From Pithys albifrons albifrons (Eukaryota; Chordata; Aves; Passeriformes; Thamnophilidae): a stretch of DNA of 64,000 nucleotides. The position numbers and the translations under genes were made by a program. Below are positions 45,523 through 58,385 of the stretch, one piece after another. The notes beneath the pieces are model-generated. The model was not told the origin of the DNA, searched no databases, and saw only the letters and a program-made list of their open reading frames with translations. The stretch is taken from positions 1-64,000 of the forward strand of contig NC_092480.1 in NCBI RefSeq assembly GCF_047495875.1. Direction: 5' to 3'. The stretch's first letter is position 1, and each line of letters starts with the position of its first letter.

Positions 45523-47096
45523 ATGCACAGAACCTGCAGCACAGACACAGCAGAGGGCTCAGGGACACTCAGCAGGCACAGACAGAGCAGCACAGACACA
45601 GCAGAGGGCTCAGGGACACTCAGCGTGCACAGACCCTGCAGCACAGACACAGCAGAGGGCTCAGGGACACTCAGCAGGCACAGACAGAGCAGCACAGACA
45701 CAGCAGAGGGCTCAGGGACACTCAGCATGCACAGACAGAGCAGCACAGACACAGCAGAGGGCTCAGGGACACTCAGCAGGCACAGACAGAGCAGCACAGA
45801 CACAGCAGAGGGCTCAGGGACACTCAGCATGCACAGAACCTGCAGCACAGACACAGCAGAGGGCTCAGGGACACTCAGTGTGCACAGACAGAGCAGCACA
45901 GACACAGCAGAGGGCTCAGGGACACTCAGCATGCACAGAACCTGCAGCACAGACACAGCAGAGGGCTCAGGGACACTCAGTGTGCACAGAACCTGCAGCA
46001 CAGACACAGCAGAGGGCTCAGGGACACTCAGCAGGCACAGACCCTGCAGCACAGGCACAGCAGAGGGCTCAGGGACACTCAGCAGGCACAGACCCTGCAG
46101 CACAGACACAGCAGAGGGCTCAGGGACACTCAGCAGGCACAGACCCTGCAGCACAGACACAGCAGAGGGCTCAGGGACACTCAGCATGCACAGAACCTGC
46201 AGCACAGACACAGCAGAGGGCTCAGGGACACTCAGCGTGCACAGAACCTGCAGCACAGACACAGCTGAGGGCTCAGGGACACTCAGCAGGCACAGACACT
46301 GCAGCACAGACACAGCAGAGGGCTCAGGGACACTCAGCATGCACAGACAGAGCAGCACAGACACAGCAGAGGGCTCAGGGACACTCAGCATGCACAGAAC
46401 CTGCAGCACAGGCACAGCAGAGGGCTCAGGGACACTCAGCATGCACAGAACCTGCAGCACAGGCACAGCAGAGGGCTCAGGGACACTCAGCAGGCACAGA
46501 CAGAGCAGCACAGACACAGCAGAGGGCTCAGGGACACTCAGCATGCACAGACCCTGCAGCACAGACAGAGCAGGGGGCTCAGGGACACTCAGCAGGCACA
46601 GACCCTGCAGCACAGACACAGCAGAGGGCTCAGGGACACTCAGCATGCACAGAACCTGCAGCACAGACACAGCAGAGGGCTCAGGGACACTCAGCAGGCA
46701 CAGACCCTGCAGCACAGACACAGCAGAGGGCTCAGGGACACTCAGCAGGCACAGAACCTGCAGCACAGACACAGCTGAGGGCTCAGGGACACTCAGTGTG
46801 CACAGAACCTGCAGCACAGACACAGCTGAGGGCTCAGGGACACTCAGTGTGCACAGAACCTGCAGCACAGACACAGCAGAGGGCTCAGGGACACTCAGCA
46901 GGCACAGAACCTGCAGCACAGACACGGCAGAGGGCTCAGGGACACTCAGCATGCACAGAACCTGCAGCACAGACACAGCTGAGGGCTCAGGGACACTCAG
47001 CATGCACAGACAGAGCAGCACAGACACAGCAGAGGGCTCAGGGACACTCAGCAGGCACAGACAGAGCAGCACAGACACAGCTGAGGGCTCAGGGAC
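45523..47096 (+). repeat. 51-bp minisatellite, array 2, about 31 copies
   Basis: Same unit and orientation as array 1, about 31 copies with no loss of the 51-bp period, so frames of more than 600 codons stay open on both strands. Two alternating sub-types are visible (CACAGAACCTGCAG and CACAGACAGAGCAG), plus GCATGCAC, GCAGGCAC and GTGTGCAC variants. It lies upstream of the pseudogene, on the opposite side from array 1. Confidence 0.96.
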
Positions 47097-47415
47097 ACCG
47101 GAATCCCACCTCTCACAGGCACAAACTAAACACACCTGAGGCAACGGTTCCATCAGCACCTGGAATTCTCAGCTCCCTGGGGCCTGCACTGCTCATCCAA
47201 ACACAGCAATCTCAGCTCTGCTCACAGACTCTCTGTCCCCCAGCAGGAAAACGACCTGACTGGACACAGCTCGGACACCACAGTTCCTCTCATTACTGGT
47301 GCCCTGCAAAGCCACAGGAAATACAGTCCCTCAAACCCTGGGCCCCTGAACACGAGGACACCTCTCCCATTTTTCCCCATTTCCCCAATTTTTACCCCAT
47401 TCCCCCCATTTTTTC

Positions 47416-47575
47416 CCCACACAAAGATGCTTGGAAGGATTGAACAAGGTTCCGTGTTGCTGTATTTTCTGCTGGAGAAGCTTTGAGGCTGTTGAAGCTC
47501 TTACTGTGGGAAGACAAAGATGAAATAAATTTTTTAAATTACTTTTCTCTTCCCAGCATGTAGTTCTATACAATC
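47416..47575 (-). repeat. Dispersed repeat of unknown family, copy 1 (inverted)
   Basis: The reverse complement of this stretch matches 58,222-58,385. Shared blocks are AGAGCTTCAACAGCCTCAAA, GCTTCTCCAGCAGAAA, CCTTGTTCAATCCTT and CATGCTGGGAAG/CATGCTGGGGAG. The copies look about 80% alike by eye. I do not recognise the family. Confidence 0.75.
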
Positions 47576-49937
47576 CTGAGCACTGTCTTGACTCTGTAGA
47601 AATTTATTTCTTAAAAAACCCTCAACAAAGTTTGCTAGATACAAAGCCTGACCTGCAGATAACCAAATGAGATTATTCTTTTTACCCCAAAAAGCAAATG
47701 TTCAAGATTTTTGAAATGAAACTTAAAGGTAAAAGGTGAATTTCACGTTTGAGTTTTCTCTTCTGCTCAGGTTTAAGCAAATGTTTTGAAACTTTAAATG
47801 TAAATGTTAGCATTGCTTGTGAACAAATTTATGGTGCTGTGCTCTAGAACAGCAAACTGTAATTTACTTCTGAATTGCTTTCAGGTAACTTCTCTCCAAG
47901 AACTTCTACCCTTCTAAACTCTCTTCTAATAAACAGGCAAACTGAAGTTTCCATTCCTGACCACTTCCCTCAGGGGATGCATTTTATGTGGCACAGTTTG
48001 GCCAGCTGCCTATAGAGAAGGAAATAATTTGGTTTGGTTACCAGAATGCAGCACAGTTAGGTTAGTAAATAATGTTCCTCTCAACAACAGAGGAGATTTT
48101 TTTAGAAGTGCCAATTTCAAAAAGAAGTATCTTGGAAAAAATAAGTCAAGGGGAAGGAATTTATGAATTTTGGTATAAACATGTTTCTGAATGCTTAGAA
48201 GTTGCTGGGTATAGCAGGGCAGTCTAGGAATGCCCACGCTGACCCTGCACATCCTGAGCCACACTCTGGTTCTCTTGTACTTCTCATTTATTCAGGGGAG
48301 AGGAGGATCCGACTGGTCATTTCCACGTGCAAATGGTCACTGTATGGGATCACATCCCTCCTGTCTTCACTTCTGTTCTTCTCCCTTTTTTCATGCCACT
48401 TAAGTGCATATGTAACTGTTGAATTTAACTACTACAAACTACTATTTAGTTTGTACTTCTCTTAGGATTTCAGGAAATCCCTGAGGTTTTTGGGTGCCTG
48501 ACCTAAGGAAACCGATCATCTTGATTTTTAAGGAAGGGCACGCTCTGTGCCAATTGCCTGTTCCAAAATGACTGTATCATTCTAAAACCCTGACTTTTCA
48601 CTGTGGTCTTTACTGGGTTTGTGCCCTGTATGTCCATATGCTTCCATAATTGTTGAAGTTTGTGGATTTGCCTGGGCACACCCACAGTGCAAACACGATG
48701 TTGTGCACTCATGCATGTATGAGCTACACAATGGCTCGGCTCTTCTGCTGTGCCTTTGCTCCAGGCCAATGTCCTCCACGGCTGCATTTAAGTAATGCCA
48801 CCTAAGATAATCCTTTAATGTATGTTACTAATTTAATGTGAACTGCAAGGAGTGAAGGTTCCAAGACCTGCTCTTTCGGCTCCTGTCAAAGTGCCATCAT
48901 GGTCACTGAGGCTGTTACACCGGCTCTGGATGGCTAAAAGACACTGGGAAAGGCTTCCTGCTCAGCTACTAAACCTTTTCTGACAGTCCCAGTTGCACCA
49001 ATCAGAGCCACTTAGACCCAAAAGACACTTGAGAAGTGGTAGGATATCTTGAATATACTCAAGGGACATAAGAACTTAGAATTATAATGTGGGTAATGTT
49101 CTTAAATGTTCCCTTTACAGCTCTGCTTCTGTTTCAGGATGTCACTGGCTGAAATTCCACCCTATTCTAGCCTGGTTCCAGTGGGATTTTTCTGTATTGA
49201 TGTTAAGATTGATGTATTGGACTGTCCCCATTGTGTTTTGAAGGAATCTTATTCCATCTTTCGTTCTTTATGTGGGTCTGATAAACCTCACTTGAGAGTT
49301 GCTCTTCTGATCTTCACTTCCTTCCACCTCCTGTGACTGTTCCTGGGAGATGGGTTTAAGGATTTGGAAAAGCCTTGTCATGCATGTACCACGCTGTGAA
49401 ATTAATCATGTTATTAAATGAATAATCTTTCTCTAAGGTATTCCTGGCTACCTGAAGATGGATTTCTGTTGATTACAAGGAGTTTTAGTTTAAGAGGAGC
49501 TGAGAGATGAGGTGAGTTTGCTCCTGGTTCTTGGTAGCCAGGTTACAATAGCCCATGTCTTAGCATGTATAAGGAAACCAATTTTCGTGGTCCCAGCAGC
49601 AAGGAAAGAAGCAGAAGGATCTTCTTCCCCAGTGCATAGAAATATTCATGAAGATGTTGAGATTGCTAGACTGGAGTGAGAGCAGTCTATCAATAAATAA
49701 AGAGCATCAGTAGCTTATGACATTAGTGAGGGAAAAATGACATCCCTTTTGCTTTTATTTCCTTCTATTTTAGAACATTCAAGTTATAATATTCAGCTCA
49801 AAATGGCACTTGAAGCAAATTTTTGAGGCCTTATTAAAAAAAAAGGTACTTTGTGTTGAGCTAAAGGAATCCATTAAGTCGAGAGGGGGGTGAGCAGCTT
49901 TGTAAGCCTTCCCTAAACCCTCTCCATGCATGTGAGG
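47576..49937. other. AT-rich unique sequence, no gene recognised
   Basis: Only short frames (fewer than 100 codons) on either strand and no tandem structure. Splice-like signals occur but no exon can be supported. Confidence 0.5.
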
Positions 49938-51302
49938 TAGGGCAGGTCTGAGTGCCCTGTCTGGTGTAGGGCAGGTCTGAGTGCCCTGTCTGAGGTGGGG
50001 CAGGTCTGAGTGCCCTGTTTGAGGTGGGGCAGGTCTGAGTGCCCTGTCTGAGGTGTAGGGCAGGTCTGAGTGCCCTGTCTGGTGTGGGGCAGGTCTGAGT
50101 GCCCTGTCTGAGGTGGGGCAGGTCTGAGTGCCCTGTCTGAGGTGTAGGGCAGATCTGAGTGCCCTGTCTGAGGTGTAGGGCAGGTCTGAGTGCCCTGTCT
50201 GAGGTGGGGCAGGTCTGAGTGCCCTGTCTGAGGTGTAGGGCAGGTCTGAGTGCCCTGTCTGAGGTGGGGCAGGTCTGAGTGCCCTGTCTGAGGTGGGGCA
50301 GGTCTGAGTGCCCTGTCTGAGGTGTAGGGCAGGTCTGAGTGCCCTGTCTGAGGTGGGGCAGGTCTGAATGCCCTGTCTGAGGTGTAGGGCAGGTCTGAGT
50401 GCCCTGTCTGAGGTGTAGGGCAGATCTGAGTGCCCTGTCTGAGGTGTAGGGCAGGTCTGAGTGCCCTGTCTGGTGTAGGGCAGGTCTGAGTGCCCTGTCT
50501 GAGGTGTAGGGCAGATCTGAGTGCCCTGTCTGAGGTGTAGGGCAGGTCTAAGTGCCCTGTCTGAGGTGGGGCAGGTCTGAGTGCCCTGTCTGAGGTGTAG
50601 GGCAGATCTGAGTGCCCTGTCTGAGGTGTAGGGCAGGTCTGAATGCCCTGTCTGAGGTGGGGCAGGTCTGAGTGCCCTGTCTGAGGTGTAGGGCAGGTCT
50701 GAGTGCCCTGTCTGAGGTGGGGCAGGTCTGAGTGCCCTGTTTGAGGTGTAGGGCAGGTCTGAGTGCCCTGTCTGAGGTGGGGCAGGTCTGAGTGCCCTGT
50801 CTGAGGTGTAGGGCAGGTCTGAGTGCCCTGTCTGAGGTGGGGCAGGTCTGAGTGCCCTGTCTGAGGTGGGGCAGGTCTGAGTGCCCTGTCTGGTGTAGGG
50901 CAGGTCTGAGTGCCCTGTCTGAGGTGTAGGGCAGGTCTGAGTGCCCTGTTTGAGGTGGGGCAGGTCTGAGTGCCCTGTCTGAGGTGGGGCAGGTCTGAGT
51001 GCCCTGTCTGAGGTGGGGCAGGTCTGAGTGCCCTGTTTGAGGTGTAGGGCAGATCTGAATGCCCTGTCTGAGGTGGGGCAGGTCTGAGTGCCCTGTCTGA
51101 GGTGGGGCAGGTCTGAGTGCCCTGTTTGAGGTGTAGGGCAGATCTGAATGCCCTGTCTGAGGTGGGGCAGGTCTGAGTGCCCTGTTTGAGGTGGGGCAGG
51201 TCTGAGTGCCCTGTCTGAGGTGTAGGGCAGATCTGAATGCCCTGTCTGAGGTGGGGCAGGTCTGAGTGCCCTGTCTGAGGTGTAGGGCAGATCTGAATGC
51301 CC
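49938..51302 (+). repeat. 29/31-bp minisatellite, about 45 units
   Basis: The unit is GGCAGGTCTGAGTGCCCTGT followed by CTGAGGTGGG (29-bp form) or CTGAGGTGTAGG (31-bp form); shorter CTGGTGTAGG forms also occur. The forms are interspersed, sometimes alternating. Variants include GGCAGATCTGA and CTGTTTGAGG. A 276-codon minus-strand frame across it (50,548-51,378) is a by-product. Confidence 0.95.
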
Positions 51303-54300
51303 TGACTCCAGGGCTCCTGGAGGGGTGTGAGGGATGTAGGTTCCCTAGTAATTGTATGTAGGGAAGGAAGCCAAGCACCCTGGTGGGTTTTCCATGTACT
51401 CTCAGGAATGGTGACCTTGGCCTAACTTAAATCCTACTTTTGTCATAAAAATCAAGGTTTTTTCCAAGTAATTAGTCTGGTACTAATTAAGATATGAACC
51501 CAATAGATTTTGGTATCTGGTGATATTTTGCTCTCATCATGTCAGAACTTTTCTCTTAACAGACAATGAGGAAACAAGTTTTCAACTCTTCTGTTACTGT
51601 TTCCTTCAAGGATTCCTTCCCCCTTCCACATTTCCCTGTTCAGGTGATCTGCTTATTGTCTGTTCAGACTTAGCAGCTGACAGGCTATCACTGGAGTCCC
51701 GATCGGAAAGGCATCGCCTCTGAGGCAGTATAATTTTAACTGGGAATTGTCTGCTTTTCTTGTGTGAAGAGATGTAGGTTAGTGGTACTGCCTTGTTGAT
51801 TCTGCAGTCCCCTTCTGGAGAGGAATTCTGGTCTGTCAGGTCTTCCAGGCAGTGCCTCCTCTGCTGGGTTAGAGACCTTGACCCCTGAGAGCGAATTGTT
51901 GAGGGCATCAAAGCTTTTCAATGGGATTCACTTCTAATTCAAATATATTTAAACCTAAAGCTGAGCTGCCTTTGTATAAATGTGGAATATACCAAATAGC
52001 TTTCAGGCTCCAGTAAACTCTCATAACTAGTCATGTTCTCATTTCTTTCCTGTTTGCAGCACAGAAATTCTCTGGAAGTGTTGATATATGGCAGAGGAGG
52101 AGGCCGTTCCCTTGGCATATATGCTGCCTAGGCTGGGAATAGCTAAAATGAATAATCCTATAGTTTTTGGAACAAAACTGACTTTTCCCAGATGGGAGTC
52201 TCCCCTAGATGACTACTAAGGGCATTTGCGGGCTGTTAAATACCTGTGAAGCTGGAGGTTCCCATATGGCTGAAATGAGCTCTGAAATGAGCTGGTTGTT
52301 CTTGTGAAGGAATTGCAAAGGGGAGTCCCATCGAGATATCTTTGGAGTCCTGGGCTCCCAAATATGCTGTGAGAGGGTTATCACTGAAAAAGTGCTGCTG
52401 AGCACCCAGGGCTGTGGTGGCACATGTGGAACAGGGAATGAGGAGGGACTTGGCACTCAGCCTCCTGTTCTGAATGACTTTACCTGGAGGTAATCTTTCC
52501 GCCACACTGAGCCTGACATTAAAAATGGAAGAGGCCAGGGACATTTTCCACCCAAAGCTCAATGGAAAGTGGCAGGTGTCAGATTTTTGCAGATTTCTTT
52601 CTCTTAACTCAGAGGTTTCTGCTGACAGGGACTTGAATGCTCCAACCTGGAAAAGCTCCAAACAATTTTTTGCGTCGAATTTAAAATACAAAATATTTTT
52701 AAAAGGTGGAGGTGAGGGGAAAGGATAGGGAGGGCAAAGGTAGAAATGGAAATTGTTCAGCTTGGAGAAACAGAGTGGAGGAGAAACCTCATTTGCACGG
52801 TGCTAGTCAGCTGCAGAGGTTCTCTCACTGGTGTGGTCATTCAGAACACTGTGCCTTTGCCAGAAACACCGAACCGGGAGCAGGATTTTCCTTCCCTTGT
52901 CACTTAAGAGCACATGGAGAAAACTGCTCATGAGTCAGGTCCTTTGGCTAACCTCTCCTGGGTTACCAGCTGCACCTTCTCTTGTCTGTTGGATTCAAAT
53001 GTGTGTATCCTGTGTGTAAGCTGATGCTCATATCACGCTCTTCCGTACTCTGCCATCAGATGAGAAACAGATGCTGTGAGAAGGTAGATCCCAAATTTAG
53101 GTGACTCATTTCCTGTTTCTAACAGATATGTGACAGAGATGTCTTTGGCAACACTTGTCCTTTGTCACGGCAATAAATTTTGTGAAATTAGTCGACCCTG
53201 CAAAGTATGACTTGGTAAGATGCAATCTTATAGGGCTTGAGGCATTTGATAAGGATGTTATGTTTTAATCAGTTACTGAGGCTGTTGCAGGGGAATAGTT
53301 ATACGCCCTCTCAGGCTGCTGTGATTGCAAAGTTGTGAAGCTTAGTTTGGATTGTGAATGGGAGACATCCAGGGCTTGGGGAACCTCTGTATTAACTGGT
53401 GTTCCAACCAGGTCAGGCTCCATGTCAGCCTTCAGACGGCCACCGTGGAGGAGGGTGTAAATTCCCACTGGGAGGGAGTGCTCTTCCCTCTGCAGCTCCC
53501 ACCAGTGCTCTCTTAGAGGAATAAACACAAACATTAAACCTTTGACTTAAGAGATAATATAGATATACTACAGGTATACAAGCCTGAGATATGCAGTCTA
53601 GAGTCTATCTGGCTCCATATGTAGGAGAGCTACAGCATAGTGATTGCTTGGAGGAAACTGCTTTGCTTAGTAACTGGTTTGATTTAGGGGATTAATCTGT
53701 ACAATGTCTTAGGAACTGTATGTTTGTCTGAAAAAAACCCCAAACTATTTTGACTCAATCAAGCAAGGGAATGAGAGGATAAAACCGATCCAGTCTATTC
53801 GTGACTGGGTGCTGTTTCATACAAGTATATGGCTCAGTGTTTAATCCAGAGCCCCATGCCAGGGCTCCTGTGGAATTTCAGAAAGAATAAACAATCCTGG
53901 ACTTCTAAATGAGTTATTGTATGCTAAGTTATAGTTAGAATTCTGTATTTAGATAAAATGAGTTATCAACCTCTGCTTGTGTTCCAGGATAAAGTATTCC
54001 TGTGCATTGCTGCAACTGAATTCCTTGAAGTACCTCGTGTGTTTCTGCGCTTAGCGCTGCATCATTCGTGTGCTGAAATAGACTTACATGCTGCAAGTAA
54101 CAGCACACAGATTGCCACATCTGAGAGTCTCTCTTGACAGGAATTGGTGCTTTAACTCCACTGTATGTAAAAAAGTTGAGCTTTGTGTGCTTTTTCAGTA
54201 TGTATTTCTGAATTATTTACAACTGACCTTCTAAAAGTGAAGGGGGGGGGGTGGGAAGCCAGTTAATGGAAATGCTTTCAAAATGTAAATATCTTTCCTA

Positions 54301-54790
54301 AGTACACTGTATGTCTGTTTGGAACTGAAGACAAAATAAAATGTCTGGGAGATGATAAAAAGACCTCTTGGGAAGATAAATTGTAGGAATAGTGCCCCGC
54401 TGTCTCTGCCGGGGGGTTGCTGGGTGGGCTGGACCCAGTGGAAGGGAGTTCTGGCATTGTACATTGTGCGCATGGAGCTCTATCGCTTCCTTCATGGTGA
54501 GAAGAAAAACAGTGAGATAATTCACCAAGAGGTTCATTTTTGGGGAAAAGGAGGACACGATCACTGATATGCTATAATTCATAAAGAGGGATATTTTTGG
54601 TTTTGCTAATAGATGGAACAGGCCCCCATGCTGACATGAGTGCAGGGTTTAAATAGAAGTGAACTTGGCCTTTCAGAAAAAAGGGTATTTCCATTTGTAT
54701 TTTTGGAGCCAATTTTACTGTCCCACGTAGTTAGTTGGTTGTTTTGACTTAGATTGGATGTGGAACTGATGACTGGATGTGGAACTGATG
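51303..54790. other. Unique non-coding sequence, nothing recognised
   Basis: Balanced to AT-rich sequence with only short frames (up to about 150 codons on the minus strand at 52,236-52,691, without recognisable similarity). A run of nine Gs occurs at about 54,242. Confidence 0.5.
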
Positions 54791-54794
54791 ACGA

Positions 54795-54899
54795 GATGTG
54801 GCACTTGGTGCTGTGCTCTAGTTGACAAGGTGGTGTTTGGCCAAAAGTTGGACTGGAGGATCTCGGACATCTTTCCCAACCTCAATATTTCTACAATTG
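54795..54899 (+). mobile_element. CR1 LINE 3'-end fragment, sense
   Basis: GTGGCACTTGGTGCTGTGCTC, CTAGTTGACAAGGTGGTGTTTGG and GTTGGACTGGAGGATCTC followed by TTTCCCAACCTCAATATTTCTAC match the 3' untranslated end of avian CR1 elements, which typically read GTTGGACTAGATGATCT...TTCCAACCT and end in ATTCTATG-like octamers. No reverse transcriptase sequence is attached; the fragment is 5'-truncated, as is usual for CR1. Confidence 0.82.
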
Positions 54900-57341
54900 A
54901 CTTTTCCTGCACCACCACCTCTTGTTTGGCAAGTGGATTTTGCTCACTTGACAGAATAACTGAAATTATTAATTCTCTGAGTTTCAGAAGGGAAGGAGAG
55001 CTGAAGTGAGAGTGTTCTTTTGGGTTCCACCCACAGTTACTCTGCTGAACCAGGTGGGCAGAGGAAAGTTGCACAAAAGCTGCTGTGCTTTTAAACATCT
55101 GCTGAGAGGTGTGGCCAATGGTGGGACCTGGGTGTGTCCTTGTGCTGAGACAATTTCTTCCTCTGCAAACAATAATATATGTCATGGTATCATCTGTGTT
55201 TGTGCAGGTCCTTTCCCTCTCATGTATTTTATTGAGTTTCTTTCAAGTGAAGGTTTTGCCGGAATTGAAATTTTGAGATGGAGGGTGGAGTGATGAAGCA
55301 GCAATTATTCCTCACCTTGGAGAATCATATGCTATAAAATAGTCACCTCTGCTTGATCAAGGTCAAGGTTCTTGTTCTGTTGACTGATGCTCTGTCTTGA
55401 AAGTGGGTGTTCATTTAAAGCTCCAAATTGATGGCTCTGCGGCCCTCAACCGATCCACTCCTCAAAATAATCTGGCAGCAGATTTGACATGACCTTGCTA
55501 CAGTGGAATGGTTGGATGTCTAAAGGGAAGCAAGGGGGTTGTAGCAGTTATGCAATAGAGGAGGAAGACAAGGGATTAACTCAAATTTCTCATCTGCTGA
55601 TCAAAAGTGTGATGTCAGTGTTGCCATGTGAACTTAAGGCGGTGTGTGCACCTTAAGAATTTCGTTCCGTGATGCTTCCTGAGCCTTTTGGGCCTCTGTG
55701 CTTCTGACTGCATGGACTTTTTAGGAAGTGTCCCTTGGTGCCTGAATAAAGAAGTTCCACACCCTACCGAGCATACCTAAAAGCCTGTTAAAAGGAAAAA
55801 AATGTTTCAGCCAGATATGCAGATTGTTACAGATCGTCTGAGAGATACTGTGGTTTTTTCAATGTCTAACTGCCAAAAGGAAAGGAAAATGCCGCTTAGT
55901 GAATGATTCACAGACCATGCTCTGTTAGGATTAGTGCCCCTAACTGGGCAGATGCCTGTCAACATTGCTGTCCTCTGCAGCTCTGTGGTGGAATCTTGGT
56001 TAGTGGATGTGATTTTTTAAAGTTGTGGGGGCAGGTGGAGGAACGTTGCACGAACAATCGGGATGTGTCGTTGGAACCAAACACCTTTGCCTCCTTTCCA
56101 AAGGAGCTGGGTTGTTTTAGCAAAAGGTAAGAGAGGTGAAATTGCTTTAATCTTCCAGAACTTTTATAGAACAGATCACAAATTTGAGCATTGCAGTGAA
56201 AGCCACCCGTTAACATGGCATAAATTTCAGGCTGGCCAGTATGAGCTGAGAATATTGTTTGGTTCTGTTCCTTGTTTTAATTAGAATGCCCAGTTGTTGT
56301 GAGTTAACCCTCTAACTTAGGTCAAAGGGAAAGGTCTTCTCCTATGTTGCTTTACTGCCCTGCTTTATAAGTTTGGCCAGAGGACAGACCTAGAACCTGC
56401 TGTTTTCCAGTGTGTGTCTTGCCATTAGCTGACTTCTGCTCTGAGTGTGCACCCTGGCATATGATGAGTAAGGACAGGTAATTCTTGGGGGGGAAAGATG
56501 GTCCACATCTGGGTTTTGGCCTGTCTGGGGACTCTTTTCTAACCTACTTTCAAACTGGAAAAAATGATGGGCATGAGAAATGGGAGTTGGAAGTGTTCAC
56601 AGCCTGCCTTGATTTCAGAGCAAGGATGTGAGATTAGGGAAGCCTTTCATGTGCTTTGTGATTTTAATGTTTGAAGAATAGAAACTCGATAAATATGGGA
56701 AAAGTGTGAGTGAATTTTGGGCCTGTTTTTGTCATTCCTCTGGCAGGAAGGCATATCTACCACCTTTCAGAGGGCTCCTGCCACCCACATGTGTGCAAAC
56801 ACCCCACATGCAGTGCCTGGGATTCCTCTGTGCATTTTCCCCTTCATTTGCTAAGGTGCTTGGATTGTTGGTTGTTTGGGAATGCAACCTACTCCTACTT
56901 TGTGTTTTGCACAGTGAAGTAGAAAATGTCACCTTGTTTCAGATTCTCCTCTGTCACATTGATTACAGTGGTCTCAGGGAAGGGCAGAATGATCTTTAGC
57001 AGCAGAAACTCACGATTGTTGAGTAGAAAACATCAGGAATTGTTCAACCTGGCTATGAATATCCAATGAAGGTTAAATAAAATAAGGCAATTTATTATTT
57101 CTACTTATCTGGCACTTTGTTAATTAGAGATACATTCTTTTTTCCTGTTAGTGTAGTATCAATGAAGGAACCACCTAAGTAGGAATCACTTGCTCTTTGT
57201 GCTCAAAGGTAAAGACAAGGATTGATTTTAATCAAATTTGATCTCAGCTTTGTATCATCTGAGGATTTCGAAGCTGTGGTTGATTCAAAGGTGGCATCAG
57301 CATGGTTGGACTGCTTGGGAGTTAAGACTGGATAACATGGG
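54900..57341. other. Unique non-coding sequence, nothing recognised
   Basis: Intergenic or intronic sequence with short frames only (fewer than 100 codons). No tandem repeats or RNA genes were seen. Confidence 0.5.
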
Positions 57342-57872
57342 ATGTGTCTGCGTGTGAATTTTCCATCATTATTAGATGTGCTACTTCCTTCTATATCCTA
57401 CATGGAGAATGCTTCTAACTTTGCTCCTTATTTAGTGGTTCATACTGGGTACAATTTTATTTACATTAGATACCTGCAGTATTGTGGTTTGTGGATATTG
57501 ACGTTGTCAAACTGCTACTGTGACAGAGGGAAAAGTGTTACTGTGGTTATTTTGCCAAGGAGAAATACGTGTATCCCTGAGGTAAATGGAAATGCAACAT
57601 TTCTTAACAATTGCTGGCCACAGCATTTTAAAAGAAGAGTGGACCATATTTATCGTTCGGAGGTGAAATGGGAAAAAAGTTTCAGACTTGTAACAAGGGA
57701 CATGAAGATGGAAGGCAGTGGTCTATTGCAGTCATTAAATATTGAGGCATATGTCAAACCCAATGAAAGTGATGGTGTTTCTGTTGATGTCATTGTTAGA
57801 AAAATTAGGGCTGGAGAGGAGATTGGGCAACAGGATGAAAGTTCTGGGGCATGGCAGATAGAGGTTTATTAA
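57342..57872 (+). other. Unexplained 176-codon open reading frame, function unknown
   Basis: This is an uninterrupted frame in AT-rich, non-repetitive sequence, longer than chance would usually give at this composition. The first half is hydrophobic and aromatic (LLDVLLPSISYMENAS, YNFIYIRYLQYCGLWILTL). The second half is charged (RRVDHIYRSEVKWEKSF, VDVIVRKIRAGEEIGQQ). I recognise no family, see no signal peptide pattern I would trust, and find no neighbouring exons. It could be a chance frame, a decayed transposon fragment or an exon of a gene extending outside the window. It ends with TAA at 57,870. Confidence 0.25.
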
Positions 57873-58221
57873 ACTAGAGTCCAGATGGTTGTTGTTGATA
57901 ACATAAAAATAAAAAATAAAATAAATATATATAGAAGTAAGGCTTTGTGTCTCATCCTGTCCCTCAGAGGGTGGATGAATGTTATTTGATTTACAGAAGC
58001 ATTGAAGAGCCTCTCTGAGCTCTGTGTTGGCAGTAGGTGCTCTACAAATGCAGAACTGTTGGTTTAAGGGGAAAATTCGGCATTTACAAGCCATGAAAAA
58101 TGTACTTTCCATCTTGAAAAAAAGCTTGGGGGTTGCATTTGACTGATGGTTACTGGATTATGAAATAATTCCTAAACTCATTCTTTTAGTAACAAAGCCA
58201 CCTCATGGGCTTGGTGGAAGG
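57873..58221. other. AT-rich sequence, nothing recognised
   Basis: An A/T-rich stretch (AAATAAAAAATAAAATAAATATATA near 57,905) follows the 176-codon frame. No feature can be supported; AATAAA-like hexamers occur but are expected at this composition. Confidence 0.4.
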
Positions 58222-58385
58222 GGGAGTAACATGCTGGGGAGGGAAAAGTCATTTTAAAAATGGACTTCATACTTCTCTTCCCACATTAAGAGCTTCAACA
58301 GCCTCAAAGCTTCTCCAGCAGAAATCTACAGCAAGACAGCAACCTTGTTCAATCCTTCTCCAGCATCTTTCTGTGTTTTCCTACA
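58222..58385 (+). repeat. Dispersed repeat of unknown family, copy 2
   Basis: This matches the reverse complement of 47,416-47,575 over about 160 bp. Similarity begins near AACATGCTGGGGAGGG and ends near CATCTTTCTGTGTTTTCC. The two copies form an inverted pair about 10.6 kb apart. Confidence 0.75.

Noticed and set aside
45253..47159. Long ORFs of 628-716 codons on both strands at 45.0-47.4 kb
   Set aside because: They are translations of the 51-bp minisatellite (17 codons), open on both strands, with a tetrapeptide-level repeat and no unique domain.
50548..51378. 276-codon minus-strand ORF
   Set aside because: It is explained entirely by the 29/31-bp minisatellite cycling through frames.
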